Positions 51,259 to 59,674 of a stretch of 64,000 nucleotides of DNA are shown in pieces. The position numbers were made by a program, and so were the translations under genes. How positions within the stretch are numbered: the stretch's first letter is position 1; each line of letters begins with the position of its first letter. The notes below the pieces were generated by a model that made no database searches, was not told where the DNA came from, and was given only the letters and a program-made list of their open reading frames with translations. The stretch is from Streptomyces sp. SS1-1 (GTDB lineage Bacteria; Actinomycetota; Actinomycetes; Streptomycetales; Streptomycetaceae): the NCBI RefSeq assembly GCF_008973465.1, contig NZ_WBXN01000004.1, forward strand, positions 1,674,001 to 1,738,000. Direction: 5' to 3'.

Positions 51259-52485
51259 ATGAGCGGAAACAGGGCAGTGGCGTATCTGAAGCCGGGCGCT
51301 GTCGAGGTCAGGACCATCGACTATCCGACGCTCGAGCTCAAGGACGGTCCGGGAGTCCATCCGGCCAACGTCGGCCGGGTGTGCCGGCACGGGGTGATCC
51401 TCAAGGTCCTCGCGACGAACATCTGCGGAAGCGACCAGCACATGGTGCGCGGCCGGACGACCGCGCCGGAAGGGCTGGTCCTCGGACACGAGATCACCGG
51501 AGAGATCGTCGAAAAGGGCCCCGACGTCGAGTTCCTCGACGTGGGCGACATCGTCTCCGTGCCGTTCAACATCGCCTGTGGGCGCTGCCGCAACTGCAAG
51601 GAGCGCAAGACGGGCATCTGCCTGAACGTGAACCCGGCCCGGCCGGGCGCCGCCTACGGCTATGTCGACATGGGCGGCTGGGTCGGCGGGCAGGCCGAGT
51701 ACGTGATGGTCCCCTACGCGGACTTCAACGCGCTGAAGTTCCCCGACCCCGAGCAGGCTCGCGAGAAGCTGCTCGACCTGACCATGCTGTCGGACATCTT
51801 CCCGACCGGCTTCCACGGTGTGGTCAGTTCGGGTGCCGGGGTCGGTTCGACGGTGTACATCGCCGGGGCCGGCCCGGTGGGGCTCGCGGCGGCCGCCGCG
51901 GCGCAACTGCTGGGTGCCGCCGTCGTCATCGTCGGCGACCTGAACGCCGAACGCCTCGCGCAGGCGCGCAGCTTCGGGTGCGAGACGGTCGACGTCTCGC
52001 AGGGCACCGTCGAGGACCAGCTCGAGCAGATCCTCGGGGAGCCCGAGGTGGACGCCGCGGTCGACGCGGTCGGCTTCGAGGCCCGGGGGCACGGCAAGGA
52101 CGCCGGGGAGGCGCCCGCCACGGTCCTCAACTCGCTGATGGGGATCACGCGCGCGGGCGGTGCCCTCGGCATCCCCGGGCTGTACGTCACGGACGACCCG
52201 GGCGGCGTCGACCAGGACGCGCAGACCGGCACGCTGAAGGTGCGCCTCGGTCTTGGCTGGGCCAAGAGCCACACGCTGACGACCGGGCAGTGCCCCGTCA
52301 TGAAGTACCACCGGGGCCTGATGATGGCGATCCTGCACGAGCGGGTCCACATCGCGAAGGCGGTCAACGCCACCGTGATCGGCCTGGAGGACGCACCGAC
52401 CGGCTACGCCGAGTTCGACCAGGGCGCCAGCCGCAAGTACGTGCTCAACCCGCACGGGGCGCTGGACGGCGTGCAGCCAGTCTGA
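51259..52485 (+). CDS. fdhA: Glutathione-independent formaldehyde dehydrogenase
   Basis: 408 residues, zinc-dependent medium-chain dehydrogenase. Catalytic zinc ligands are in NICGSDQH and GHEITGE, and the structural zinc cluster is CGRCRNCKERKTGIC. The Rossmann motif is GAGPVGLAAAAAAQLLG, followed by GDLNAERL, whose Asp favours NAD+. Length and text match the Pseudomonas putida-type enzyme that oxidises formaldehyde to formate without added thiol. GGAG lies 8 bases before ATG 51259. It may serve formaldehyde detoxification from methyl-group metabolism; a strong terminator follows. Confidence 0.92.
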   Translation: MSGNRAVAYLKPGAVEVRTIDYPTLELKDGPGVHPANVGRVCRHGVILKVLATNICGSDQHMVRGRTTAPEGLVLGHEITGEIVEKGPDVEFLDVGDIVSVPFNIACGRCRNCKERKTGICLNVNPARPGAAYGYVDMGGWVGGQAEYVMVPYADFNALKFPDPEQAREKLLDLTMLSDIFPTGFHGVVSSGAGVGSTVYIAGAGPVGLAAAAAAQLLGAAVVIVGDLNAERLAQARSFGCETVDVSQGTVEDQLEQILGEPEVDAAVDAVGFEARGHGKDAGEAPATVLNSLMGITRAGGALGIPGLYVTDDPGGVDQDAQTGTLKVRLGLGWAKSHTLTTGQCPVMKYHRGLMMAILHERVHIAKAVNATVIGLEDAPTGYAEFDQGASRKYVLNPHGALDGVQPV

Positions 52486-52493
52486 CGCCGGAG

Positions 52494-52533
52494 CCGCGAA
52501 AGGGGGCCACGCGCGCGTGGCCCCCTTTCGCGG
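52494..52533. terminator. Bidirectional terminator between fdhA and the VOC gene
   Basis: Perfect palindrome of two 20-base arms (52494-52513, 52514-52533), with CCCCCTTT near the end of the distal arm. It lies 8 bases from each of the convergent stops. Confidence 0.88.
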
Positions 52534-52541
52534 TCATCGGG

Positions 52542-52970
52542 TCAGTCGTAGTGCCGGGCCTCGAACACGTTGCCGTCGGGGTCGCGGAAGTAGAAGCTGC
52601 GCGTGGCGTGCCCGCGGGCGCCGAAGGAGTCGTTCGAGATGTCCGACACCGGTGTGCCGCCCTCCTCCAGGCGGGCGCGCAGGGTGTCGAAGGCTTCGCC
52701 GGGCAGGGCGAGGCAGACGTGGTTGACGGGGTGGCCGGCGCTTCCCGCGGCGCCGGGCAGCATCTTCATCCGCTCGGCCATGGTGAGCGGCATGAGGTCG
52801 ATGATCGTCTCGTCGTTGAGGCGGACGGACGGGAACGGCACCGCCCCTTCGGTGAACTCGGTGAGCCGGACGGGCTCCATGCCGACCGTCTTCTCGTAGA
52901 AGCCGGCGGCGGCCACCGGGTCGCGGACCCACAGGACGACATGGTCGAGACGTGCGGTGTTGTCCTTCAT
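52542..52970 (-). CDS. VOC-family (glyoxalase/bleomycin resistance-like) protein
   Basis: 142 residues. Two beta-alpha-beta-beta-beta modules are seen: LDHVVLWVRDPVAAAGFYEKTVG at the N-terminus and VNHVCLALPGEAFDTLRARL in the middle, ending in RSFYFRDPDGNVFEARHYD with the metal-ligand Glu. The family covers glyoxalase I, dioxygenases and resistance proteins; the reaction here is not readable. ATG 52970 has CTGGAG upstream. It is divergent from psuG. Confidence 0.88.
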   Translation of the reverse strand: MKDNTARLDHVVLWVRDPVAAAGFYEKTVGMEPVRLTEFTEGAVPFPSVRLNDETIIDLMPLTMAERMKMLPGAAGSAGHPVNHVCLALPGEAFDTLRARLEEGGTPVSDISNDSFGARGHATRSFYFRDPDGNVFEARHYD

Positions 52971-53069
52971 GCGCTCCAGGCTGGTGTCGTCCCCCACAGG
53001 CCGCAAGGGTTTGACCGGCCGCGTGTGTCGCCAGGGATGAGGGTGTACCGACAGACAGGAGGCAGTCGC

Positions 53070-53978
53070 GTGGTGCTGGTGGTGTCGGAGGAAGTGCGGG
53101 AGGCGGTCGACGCGCGTCGCCCGGTGGTGGCCCTGGAATCCACGATCATCGCGCACGGGCTGCCCCGTCCGCGCAATCTCCAGGTGGCGCTCGAACTGGA
53201 GGACGTCGTTCGGCGGGAGGGCGCGGTGCCCGCGACGATCGCCGTGCTGGACGGACGGCCGCATGTGGGCCTCGACAAGGAGCAGTTGGAGCGGATCGCC
53301 AACGAGGACGGCATCCGGAAGCTGGGGCACCGGGATCTGCCGCTCGCGGTGGCGGCCGGGGCGAGCGGTGCGACGACGGTGTCGGCGACGGCCCAGTTGG
53401 CGGCGCTGGCCGGGGTGCGGGTGTTCGCGACGGGCGGTCTGGGCGGTGTGCACCGGGAGTGGACGGTGACGCAGGACGAGTCGGCCGACCTGGGGCTGCT
53501 GGCACGGACCCGCATCACGGTGGTGTGCGCGGGGGTGAAGTCGATCCTGGACGTCCCGGCGACGCTGCAGCGGCTGGAGACCCTGGGGGTGACGGTGGCC
53601 GGTTACGGCACCGGGCGCTTCCCCGGCTTCTACCTGTCCGACTCGGGACACCCGGTGGACTGGACGCTCCGCTCACCGAGGGAGGTGGCCGAGGTGATGC
53701 GCGCTCAGGACGACCTCGACGGGCCCCCGTCGGCGCTGATCGTCGCCAACCCGGTGCCGGAGGAGGAGCAGCTCGATCCGGACCTGCACGCGCGTGTGCT
53801 GGCCGAAGCGCTGCACGCGTGCGAGGAGCGCGGCGTGACCGGCCAGGCCGTCACCCCGTTCCTGCTCGACTTCCTGGTACGGCACACCGACGGCGCCTCC
53901 CTGAGCGCCAACCTGGCCGCCGTGCGCGGCAATGTACGGCTGGCGGGGCGGATCGCGACGGCCTGGACCGGGGTGTGA
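53070..53978 (+). CDS. psuG: Pseudouridine-5'-phosphate glycosidase
   Basis: 302 residues. It cleaves pseudouridine-5'-phosphate to uracil and ribose-5-phosphate. ALESTIIAHGLPRPRNL near residue 20, ATGGLGGVHR near residue 125 and CAGVKSILDVPATLQRLETLGV with the catalytic Lys near residue 160 are diagnostic, with GRFPGFY after. GTG 53070 has AGGAGG 7 bases upstream. Its stop overlaps the kinase start (GTGA). The pair forms the pseudouridine salvage pathway. Confidence 0.95.
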   Translation: MVLVVSEEVREAVDARRPVVALESTIIAHGLPRPRNLQVALELEDVVRREGAVPATIAVLDGRPHVGLDKEQLERIANEDGIRKLGHRDLPLAVAAGASGATTVSATAQLAALAGVRVFATGGLGGVHREWTVTQDESADLGLLARTRITVVCAGVKSILDVPATLQRLETLGVTVAGYGTGRFPGFYLSDSGHPVDWTLRSPREVAEVMRAQDDLDGPPSALIVANPVPEEEQLDPDLHARVLAEALHACEERGVTGQAVTPFLLDFLVRHTDGASLSANLAAVRGNVRLAGRIATAWTGV

Positions 53979-54910
53979 GCGCGGGAGCGGCACAGGGCCC
54001 GGCGTCCTCGCCGGGCGCGCTCCTGGTCGTCGGGGACGTGGTGACGGACGTCGTCGCCCGCCACCACGGGCCGCTCGCCGCCGGCACGGACACGGCGGCG
54101 GCCATCCGGACCGTGCCGGGCGGCGCGGGCGCCAACGTGGCCTGCTGGGCGGCGTACCGGGGCTGCGCGGACGTACGGCTGCTGGGCCGGGTCGGCGCGG
54201 ACGCGGCGGCCTGGCACGAGCGGGAGCTGGTGGCCGGCGGGGTGCGGCCGCTGCTCGTCGTCGACCCGAAGGCGCCGACCGGGACGGTGATCTGCCTGGT
54301 CGACGGGGGTGCCGCCGCCGAGCGGACGTTTCTCACCGACAGTGGCGCGTCCCTGCGGCTGGACTCCCGGGACTGGTCGGAGGACCTGCTCGACGGGGTC
54401 GGGCATCTGCATCTGTCGGGGTATCTGCTGTTCTCGGAGCCGAGCCGGGCGCTGGTGGCGGCGGCTCTGGGCTCCGCACGCGCGCGGGGTGTGCGGGTGA
54501 GTCTGGACCCGGCGTCGGCCGGGTTCCTGGTGCGCCTGGGCGCCGACCGCTTCCTGGAGGCGGTGGCGGGAGTGGATGTCCTGCTGCCCAGCCGGGACGA
54601 GGCCCGTCTGCTCACGGGGGTGACCGACGCGGCGCGGGCGGCTGCCGAACTTAGCCGGCTGGTGCCGCTGGTGGTCGCCAAGCAGGGCGCGGACGGGGCG
54701 CTGGTGGCCCGGGACGGGGCCGTGTGCGCGCGTGTTCCGGCCGAACCGGCGGTGGCACGGGACACGACCGGGGCGGGGGACGCCTTCACGGGCGCCTTCC
54801 TGGCCGCGCTGCTCGGGGGCGCCGGCCCTGAGGAGGCGGCGCGGGAGGGGTGCCGGGCCGGTGCGCTGGCCGTGGGACGGGTGGGCGGCCGGCCGCCCTC
54901 GGCGACGTGA
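53975..54910 (+). CDS. psuK: PfkB-family carbohydrate kinase, probable pseudouridine kinase
   Basis: 311 residues. VVGDVVTDVV and VPGGAGANVACWAAYRG at the N-terminus and DTTGAGDAFTGAFLAALLG at the C-terminus are the two PfkB signatures. The coupling to psuG (GTGA overlap) indicates phosphorylation of pseudouridine to the substrate of PsuG; without the neighbour it could only be called a ribokinase-like kinase. Confidence 0.86.
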   Translation: MSAGAAQGPASSPGALLVVGDVVTDVVARHHGPLAAGTDTAAAIRTVPGGAGANVACWAAYRGCADVRLLGRVGADAAAWHERELVAGGVRPLLVVDPKAPTGTVICLVDGGAAAERTFLTDSGASLRLDSRDWSEDLLDGVGHLHLSGYLLFSEPSRALVAAALGSARARGVRVSLDPASAGFLVRLGADRFLEAVAGVDVLLPSRDEARLLTGVTDAARAAAELSRLVPLVVAKQGADGALVARDGAVCARVPAEPAVARDTTGAGDAFTGAFLAALLGGAGPEEAAREGCRAGALAVGRVGGRPPSAT

Positions 54911-54940
54911 GGGCCGACAGGTGAGGTCGGACCGCGCGGC

Positions 54941-55753
54941 TCAGCCGCCGTTCTCCTCCGGCGCCTTGCGGCCCCACGCCGAGATCATCGGGGCGGTGGC
55001 CAGGTCCATGCTGCCGGCGGCCACGTTGGCGAGGTGGCGGTCGATCTCCGCGTCGGTGGCGATGCCTTCGGCGACGAGCCGGTCGCGGATCTGCCGGACG
55101 GTGGCGGACTCCAGCGCGGCGCAGGCGGACGAGGCGAGCGGGAAGTACGCGTCGGCCTCCACCCGCTGCAGTCCGGCCTCGCGCAGCAGGCGGGGCAGCC
55201 GGCGGCCGTAGGAGAGGTCGGCGCCGCGCTCGGCCAGCAGGGCGCGGAAGCCGTTGCGCAGCCGGTTCGCGAGCTGCTGCTCGGGGCCGTGGTCCTCGGG
55301 GCAGAGCAGGGGCTGCAGGGCCGGGTCGGCGTCCTCGATCAGCAGTCGGCCGCCGGGGCGCAGGGCGCCGATCATCGACTTCAACGCCTTGTCACGGTCC
55401 GGCACATGGACGAGGACGAGCCGGGCGTGCACCAGGTCGAAACCCTCGCCCGGCGCTTCGTCGGCGGCGACGTCGTGGACACGCACCTCGACCGGCGGGC
55501 GGGCGGCGGGGGTGAGCCGGGAGGTGTCGATGTCGGTGGCGACGACCCGCCCGGTGGGGCCGACCTTCTTGGCCAGCCAGGACACCACCGAGGTGCCTCC
55601 GGCGCCGACCTCCCAGCAGCGCCAGCCGGGGCCGGTGCCGAGCCGTTCGAGGTGCCGGAACGTCGTGGGGTCGAAGAGTGCGGCGAAGGCGTCGAAGCGC
55701 TCGGCTGCCTCGGCCTGCCGGTTGTCGAGGAGGTATCCGTCGGTTCGCGTCAT
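54941..55753 (-). CDS. SAM-dependent methyltransferase
   Basis: 270 residues. The class I SAM-binding motif is CWEVGAGGTSVVSWLAKKVGP near residue 55, with VVATDIDTSRL after it and FDLVHARLVLVHVPD further on. The post-motif LRPGGRLLIEDADP is typical. The substrate cannot be read; such proteins modify small molecules or quinone-like compounds. ATG 55753 is chosen because the family begins there; the frame runs on upstream without similarity. Confidence 0.87.
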   Translation of the reverse strand: MTRTDGYLLDNRQAEAAERFDAFAALFDPTTFRHLERLGTGPGWRCWEVGAGGTSVVSWLAKKVGPTGRVVATDIDTSRLTPAARPPVEVRVHDVAADEAPGEGFDLVHARLVLVHVPDRDKALKSMIGALRPGGRLLIEDADPALQPLLCPEDHGPEQQLANRLRNGFRALLAERGADLSYGRRLPRLLREAGLQRVEADAYFPLASSACAALESATVRQIRDRLVAEGIATDAEIDRHLANVAAGSMDLATAPMISAWGRKAPEENGG

Positions 55754-55869
55754 GGGCCGATCATCCCAGTTGCCGCTGTTGTCCGAAGAGGGCGACGCTC
55801 GGCCCGCCGCCCTGATTTCCGCCTTTCCCACCGCCACCGGACACGGCCGCGCCGGCGTCGTCCACAGGC

Positions 55870-55896
55870 GGGAACTAAGCGGAATGCGCTGTTCCC
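55870..55896. promoter_or_regulatory. Inverted repeat GGGAAC-N15-GTTCCC
   Basis: Six-base arms at 55870-55875 and 55891-55896 lie in the 275-base spacer between the divergent methyltransferase and corA genes. It may be a regulator site; no family can be assigned. Confidence 0.35.
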
Positions 55897-56028
55897 ACAG
55901 GCTCACCCGCGTCTCACCCCCGCCTGGCAGACTGACGGACACGACGCACTCCGCGGCCAGAACACGGCCCGGCGGCCGTCGAGATGAGTCACGTGGGAGA
56001 TCCGACGCAGGGACGCAGGGGGGTCCAG

Positions 56029-57156
56029 ATGTCCATGGCAGGGAATCTGCGCAAGGTCACCGGCCTGTCGAAGGTCGGCCGTCTGCGCAAGGTGGCACGG
56101 CTGGCCCGGCGGCGGCCCCGCGTCGACCTGAGCCATCCGGCCAGATCCCCGCTGGGCTCCTCGGTGGTGAACTGCGTGATCTATCAGGATGGTGCGCGGG
56201 TCCCGGAGAGCGGTGACGTGGCCGACGCCCTGCTGCGGGTGCGCGGACGCGGCGGCGGTTTCGTCTGGCTGGGTCTCCACGAGCCCACGGACGACGAGTT
56301 CGCCGGCATCGCGGAGCTGTTCGCCCTGCATCCGCTGGCGGTCGAGGACGCGGTGGAGGCGCATCAGCGGCCGAAGCTGGAGCTGTACGGCGACACGCTG
56401 TTCGCCGTGTTCAAGACGGTCTGCTACATCGAGCACGAGGAACTCACATCGACCAGCGCGGTGGTCGGCACGGGCGAGATCATGGTGTTCACCGGGCATG
56501 ACTTCGTGATCACCGTGCGGCACGGACGGCACGGCTCGCTCGGGCCGTTGCGCGAGGAGCTGGAGTCGGACGCCGAGCAGCTCACCAAGGGGCCGGCCGC
56601 GGTGCTGCACGCGATCGCGGACCATGTCGTGGACGACTATCTGAGCGTCATGGACTCGGTGCAGGAGGACATCGACGAGGTGGAGACGGACGTCTTCGCG
56701 GAGAACGGCGCACGCGCCGACCCGGGGCGTATCTACCAGCTCAAGCGTGAACTCCTGGAACTGAAGCGGGCGGTGGTGCCGCTCAGCCGTCCGCTGGAGG
56801 AGCTGGCGACCGTGCCGATCCGGGTGGTGGCCCCGGAGATACAGGCGTACTTCCGGGACGTCGCCGACCATCTGCTGCGGGTCAAGGAGCAGCTGTTCGC
56901 CTTCGACGAGCTGCTGAACTCGATTCTGCAGGCGCATCTGGCGCAGGTCACCGTCGCCCAGAACGAGGACATGCGGAAGATCACGGCGTGGGCCGCGATC
57001 ATCGCCGTGCCGACGATGGTGTGCGGGGTGTACGGGATGAACTTCGAGCACATGCCGGAGCTGCGGTGGACGTTCGGCTACCCGCTCGTGTTGGTCGTCA
57101 TATCCGTGGCGTGCGTGGTCCTGTACCGCGGGTTCCGGCGCAACGGCTGGCTCTGA
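56029..57156 (+). CDS. corA: CorA-family magnesium/cobalt transporter
   Basis: 375 residues. A large soluble N-terminal domain is followed by the long stalk helix (DHLLRVKEQLFAFDELLNSIL) and two C-terminal membrane helices. The selectivity motif YGMNFEHMPE lies between the helices and is intact. It would form a pentameric Mg2+ channel in the membrane. ATG 56029 follows AGGGGGG; ATG 55984 is in frame but lacks a ribosome site. A basic N-terminal stretch (KVGRLRKVARLARRRPR) precedes the conserved domain. Confidence 0.92.
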   Translation: MSMAGNLRKVTGLSKVGRLRKVARLARRRPRVDLSHPARSPLGSSVVNCVIYQDGARVPESGDVADALLRVRGRGGGFVWLGLHEPTDDEFAGIAELFALHPLAVEDAVEAHQRPKLELYGDTLFAVFKTVCYIEHEELTSTSAVVGTGEIMVFTGHDFVITVRHGRHGSLGPLREELESDAEQLTKGPAAVLHAIADHVVDDYLSVMDSVQEDIDEVETDVFAENGARADPGRIYQLKRELLELKRAVVPLSRPLEELATVPIRVVAPEIQAYFRDVADHLLRVKEQLFAFDELLNSILQAHLAQVTVAQNEDMRKITAWAAIIAVPTMVCGVYGMNFEHMPELRWTFGYPLVLVVISVACVVLYRGFRRNGWL

Positions 57157-57170
57157 GCGGCGGCACGCCC

Positions 57171-57195
57171 CCGTCCGGCACGGCCGGCCGGACGG
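57171..57195. terminator. Terminator between corA and the CBS gene
   Basis: CCGTCCGGC (57171-57179) pairs with GCCGGACGG (57187-57195) around seven bases. It lies between two convergent genes. Confidence 0.65.
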
Positions 57196-57228
57196 AGGCG
57201 TCCGGGAGGTGACCCCGTGGGCCGAGGG

Positions 57229-57666
57229 TCAGTGCGTCATCGTCTCCCCGCTGCGGGCGTAGACGCTCTCGGCCCAGTGGCCGATGTCGCCCTCGGGCAG
57301 GTTCCGGGCCAGGTCGGCCTCGCTGATCATGCCGACGAGGCGCTTGTCCTCGATGACCGGGAGCCGGCGGATCTGGTGGTCCGTCATCTCGCGGAGGACA
57401 TCGCTGATGTCGGCGTCCGACGGGATCCAGCGCGGCGTCCCCTGGGCCATGTCGCCGGCGGTCACCTTGCTCGGGTCGTGGCCCATGGCCACACAGCCGA
57501 CGACGATGTCGCGGTCGGTGAGGATGCCGCAGAGCCGCTCGTTCTGGTCGCTGATGGGCAGGGCTCCGACGCCCAGGTCGCGCATCATCTGGGCGGCCCG
57601 GTCCAGGGTCTCGTGCGCCGGGATCCACTGGGCGCCGCGGTGCATGATGTCTCCGGCAGTGGTCAT
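57229..57666 (-). CDS. CBS-domain pair protein
   Basis: 145 residues made of two CBS domains: MHRGAQWIPAHETLDRAAQMM to GILTDRDIVV, and GTPRWIPSDADISDVLREM to GMISEADLARNLPEG. It resembles stand-alone actinobacterial CBS proteins such as mycobacterial HRP1, which respond to hypoxia. CBS pairs usually bind adenosine nucleotides; the target here is unknown. It is cytoplasmic, and AGGTAATCC precedes the ATG. Confidence 0.93.
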   Translation of the reverse strand: MTTAGDIMHRGAQWIPAHETLDRAAQMMRDLGVGALPISDQNERLCGILTDRDIVVGCVAMGHDPSKVTAGDMAQGTPRWIPSDADISDVLREMTDHQIRRLPVIEDKRLVGMISEADLARNLPEGDIGHWAESVYARSGETMTH

Positions 57667-57811
57667 GGATTACCTCCCGTTGCCGGACGGCCGGCGCGGC
57701 GCGGGACGCACCGCTAGTCCCGGCGGAGTCAATTGTCTCCGGGCCCGCGGACCCACGCACCTGGAGCGCCCGGCGCCGCTTCCGGGGCGGCGGTGGGTGG
57801 AGAGGCCCCGG

Positions 57812-58453
57812 TCAGCCGTTCCAGGCGGGGTGGCGGGGGTCGTCGGCGCGGACCAGGACGTCGGCTGTGCCGGCCGGGTCGGTCTCGCGGTCGTAGCGCT
57901 CGAAGGCCGGCAAGGTCCACTGGTCGGCCTCGGGGGTGCGGCGGCGCAGGGCGCCTGGAGAGAGGAGGACGTGGACGGTCAGATCGAAGGGGAACCAGTG
58001 CCGCAGGAGGAGGGGGCCGTGGAGCAGCAGCACACCGCCGGCTGGGAGCAGGGTGTAGGCGCTGCGGGTCGCCCGGTCGGTGACCGGGTCCCACAGGTCG
58101 GGCAGCACACGGCCGTCGCCGCCGGGTTCGAGGGGGCCGAAGACCTCGCGCCACAGGGCGCCGGTGTCGAACCAGCCGTCGTAGTAGGCGTCCAGGTCCT
58201 GGTGCCCGTACTCCAGGCGGACCGAGGCGGGCCGCAGGAAGCCCTCCACTCCGACGGTGAGGGCGGGGCGCCCGCGTACCTGCAGGGCCTGGGCGACCCG
58301 CTCGGCCAGCTCACCCGGGCAGGCCGCCGGGGCACCGTCGAGGGCGACCCGCGGCCAGGCGCCGCCGTCGGCCGGTTTCAGGTCGAGAAGCCGTTCGGCC
58401 AGCCGGTCGGCGAGCCGCTCCCAGGTGATCGCTTCGAGTCGCACAGGGCCCAT
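57812..58453 (-). CDS. Uridine kinase-like protein with degenerate P-loop
   Basis: 213 residues. The overall layout follows the uridine kinase/phosphoribulokinase-like P-loop family: RVALDGAPAACPGELAERVAQAL near residue 35, GVEGFLRPASVRLEYGHQDLDAYYDGWFD, then GVLLLHGPLLLRHW and the basic LID-like LSPGALRRRT. The Walker A GxxxxGKS/T is replaced by GAPAACPG, so ATP binding is uncertain. ATG 58453 and GTG 58444 are both possible starts and neither has a clear ribosome site. It is divergent from the DUF2293 gene. Confidence 0.75.
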   Translation of the reverse strand: MGPVRLEAITWERLADRLAERLLDLKPADGGAWPRVALDGAPAACPGELAERVAQALQVRGRPALTVGVEGFLRPASVRLEYGHQDLDAYYDGWFDTGALWREVFGPLEPGGDGRVLPDLWDPVTDRATRSAYTLLPAGGVLLLHGPLLLRHWFPFDLTVHVLLSPGALRRRTPEADQWTLPAFERYDRETDPAGTADVLVRADDPRHPAWNG

Positions 58454-58570
58454 GATGCGGCAGCGGACGGCTTCGGAGTCCGGGGCCCCCGTCGCCGCAG
58501 GGCGCGCGGTGAGGCCTCGCGCGGCGGGCCGGGACGTTCCCCGGGCGGGCGGGGAGGGGATGAACGGGGC

Positions 58571-59674
58571 ATGGCAGCACCCTCGGCCACCCCCACCCCC
58601 ACCCCCACCCCCACCCCTGCGACACGTACCGGTCCGCTCGTCATGCAGCCGCTGCGGAGGCGGCACTGCGCGGCGTGCCACGCGGGGCCGTTGCGGATGC
58701 TCGTGCTGGAGGACGGGGCACCGCGGTGCCTGGACTGTGCCGACCTCGGGCATCTGGTTTTCCTGCCGCGCGGCGACACGGCGTTGACGCGCCGGTCGCG
58801 GGAGGAGAGCGGGTTGTCGGCGGTGGTCGTCCGGTTCAACCGGCGCAAGGGGCGGTACGAGCGGCAGGGCGTCCTGGTGGAGGAGGCGGGGCTCGCCCGG
58901 GCGGAGCGGCGCTGCCTCGCCGACGCGGAGGCCCGGCGGCGGCGCCGGGCGCGGGACGCACGGCGGCGCGAGCGGGAGGACGCGCGGTTCGCGGACGCCT
59001 TCGCGGCGGAGATACGGCGGCTGTTCCCGGGGTGCCCGCCGGACCGGGCGCGGGACATCGCCGGGCACGCCTCGGTACGGGGCAGCGGGCGGGTGGGCCG
59101 CAGCGTGGAGGGGCGCGCGCTGTCCGGGAGTGCGGTCACCTCGGCAGTCGCGGCGTCCGTACGGCACCTGGACACCCCGTACGACGAACTGCTGATGAGC
59201 GGCCTGCCCCGACACGAGGCACGGCGACGGATCGCGGCGACGGTGGAGACGGTGTTGCGGGGGTGGCGGACGGAGGGATGGGGCCCGGCGGACGCCGGGG
59301 GCGCGAGTCCAGCGGGCGCCGAACAGGCGGGTCCACCGGGCGTTGAGGGTACGGAGCCGGCAGGCGCCGAGGGTGCGGTGCCAGCGGACGCCGAACAGGC
59401 GGGTCCACCCGGCGCTGAGGGTGCGGGGCGGGCGGACGCCGAAGGAACCCGGCCACCGAGCGCCAAGTGGGCGGGTCCACCGGGCGCCGAGGGCACGGGT
59501 TCCCCGGACGCCGAGAGTGCGGGTCCGCCCAGCGCTGAGGGTACGGGTCCGGCGGGCGCCGAAGGCTCAGACGCTCGAAACGCCGGAGGGCCGGGTCCAC
59601 CGCGCCGCGAAGGACCCGGCCCTTCGGGCGCACCCGGCGCCCCGGCCTTACCGGACAGTGCCGGCCGTCCCTGA
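58571..59674 (+). CDS. DUF2293 protein with C-terminal octapeptide repeats and a TTA codon
   Basis: 367 residues. A TPTPTPTP stretch follows the start, then a zinc-ribbon-like CAACHAGPL/CLDCADLGH (residues about 35-60), a highly basic helical region, and the DUF2293 core (FPGCPPDRARDIAGHAS, GRSVEGRAL, VAASVRHLDTPYDELLM). Residues 238-333 are twelve eight-residue repeats of the form GPPGAEGT. No signal peptide is present, so it is not an obvious surface collagen. Codon 360 is TTA (59648-59650), implying bldA dependence for completing the protein. GGGGAGGGG lies 11 bases before ATG 58571. Function unknown. Confidence 0.8.
   Translation: MAAPSATPTPTPTPTPATRTGPLVMQPLRRRHCAACHAGPLRMLVLEDGAPRCLDCADLGHLVFLPRGDTALTRRSREESGLSAVVVRFNRRKGRYERQGVLVEEAGLARAERRCLADAEARRRRRARDARRREREDARFADAFAAEIRRLFPGCPPDRARDIAGHASVRGSGRVGRSVEGRALSGSAVTSAVAASVRHLDTPYDELLMSGLPRHEARRRIAATVETVLRGWRTEGWGPADAGGASPAGAEQAGPPGVEGTEPAGAEGAVPADAEQAGPPGAEGAGRADAEGTRPPSAKWAGPPGAEGTGSPDAESAGPPSAEGTGPAGAEGSDARNAGGPGPPRREGPGPSGAPGAPALPDSAGRP
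59282..59569 (+). repeat. Twelve 24-base units encoding octapeptides
   Basis: In-frame 24-base units within the DUF2293 gene encode variants of Gly-Pro-Pro-Gly-Ala-Glu-Gly-Thr (for example GPPGVEGT, EPAGAEGA, VPADAEQA, GPPSAEGT). Pro2, Ala5 and Glu6 are the best conserved. Confidence 0.85.
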
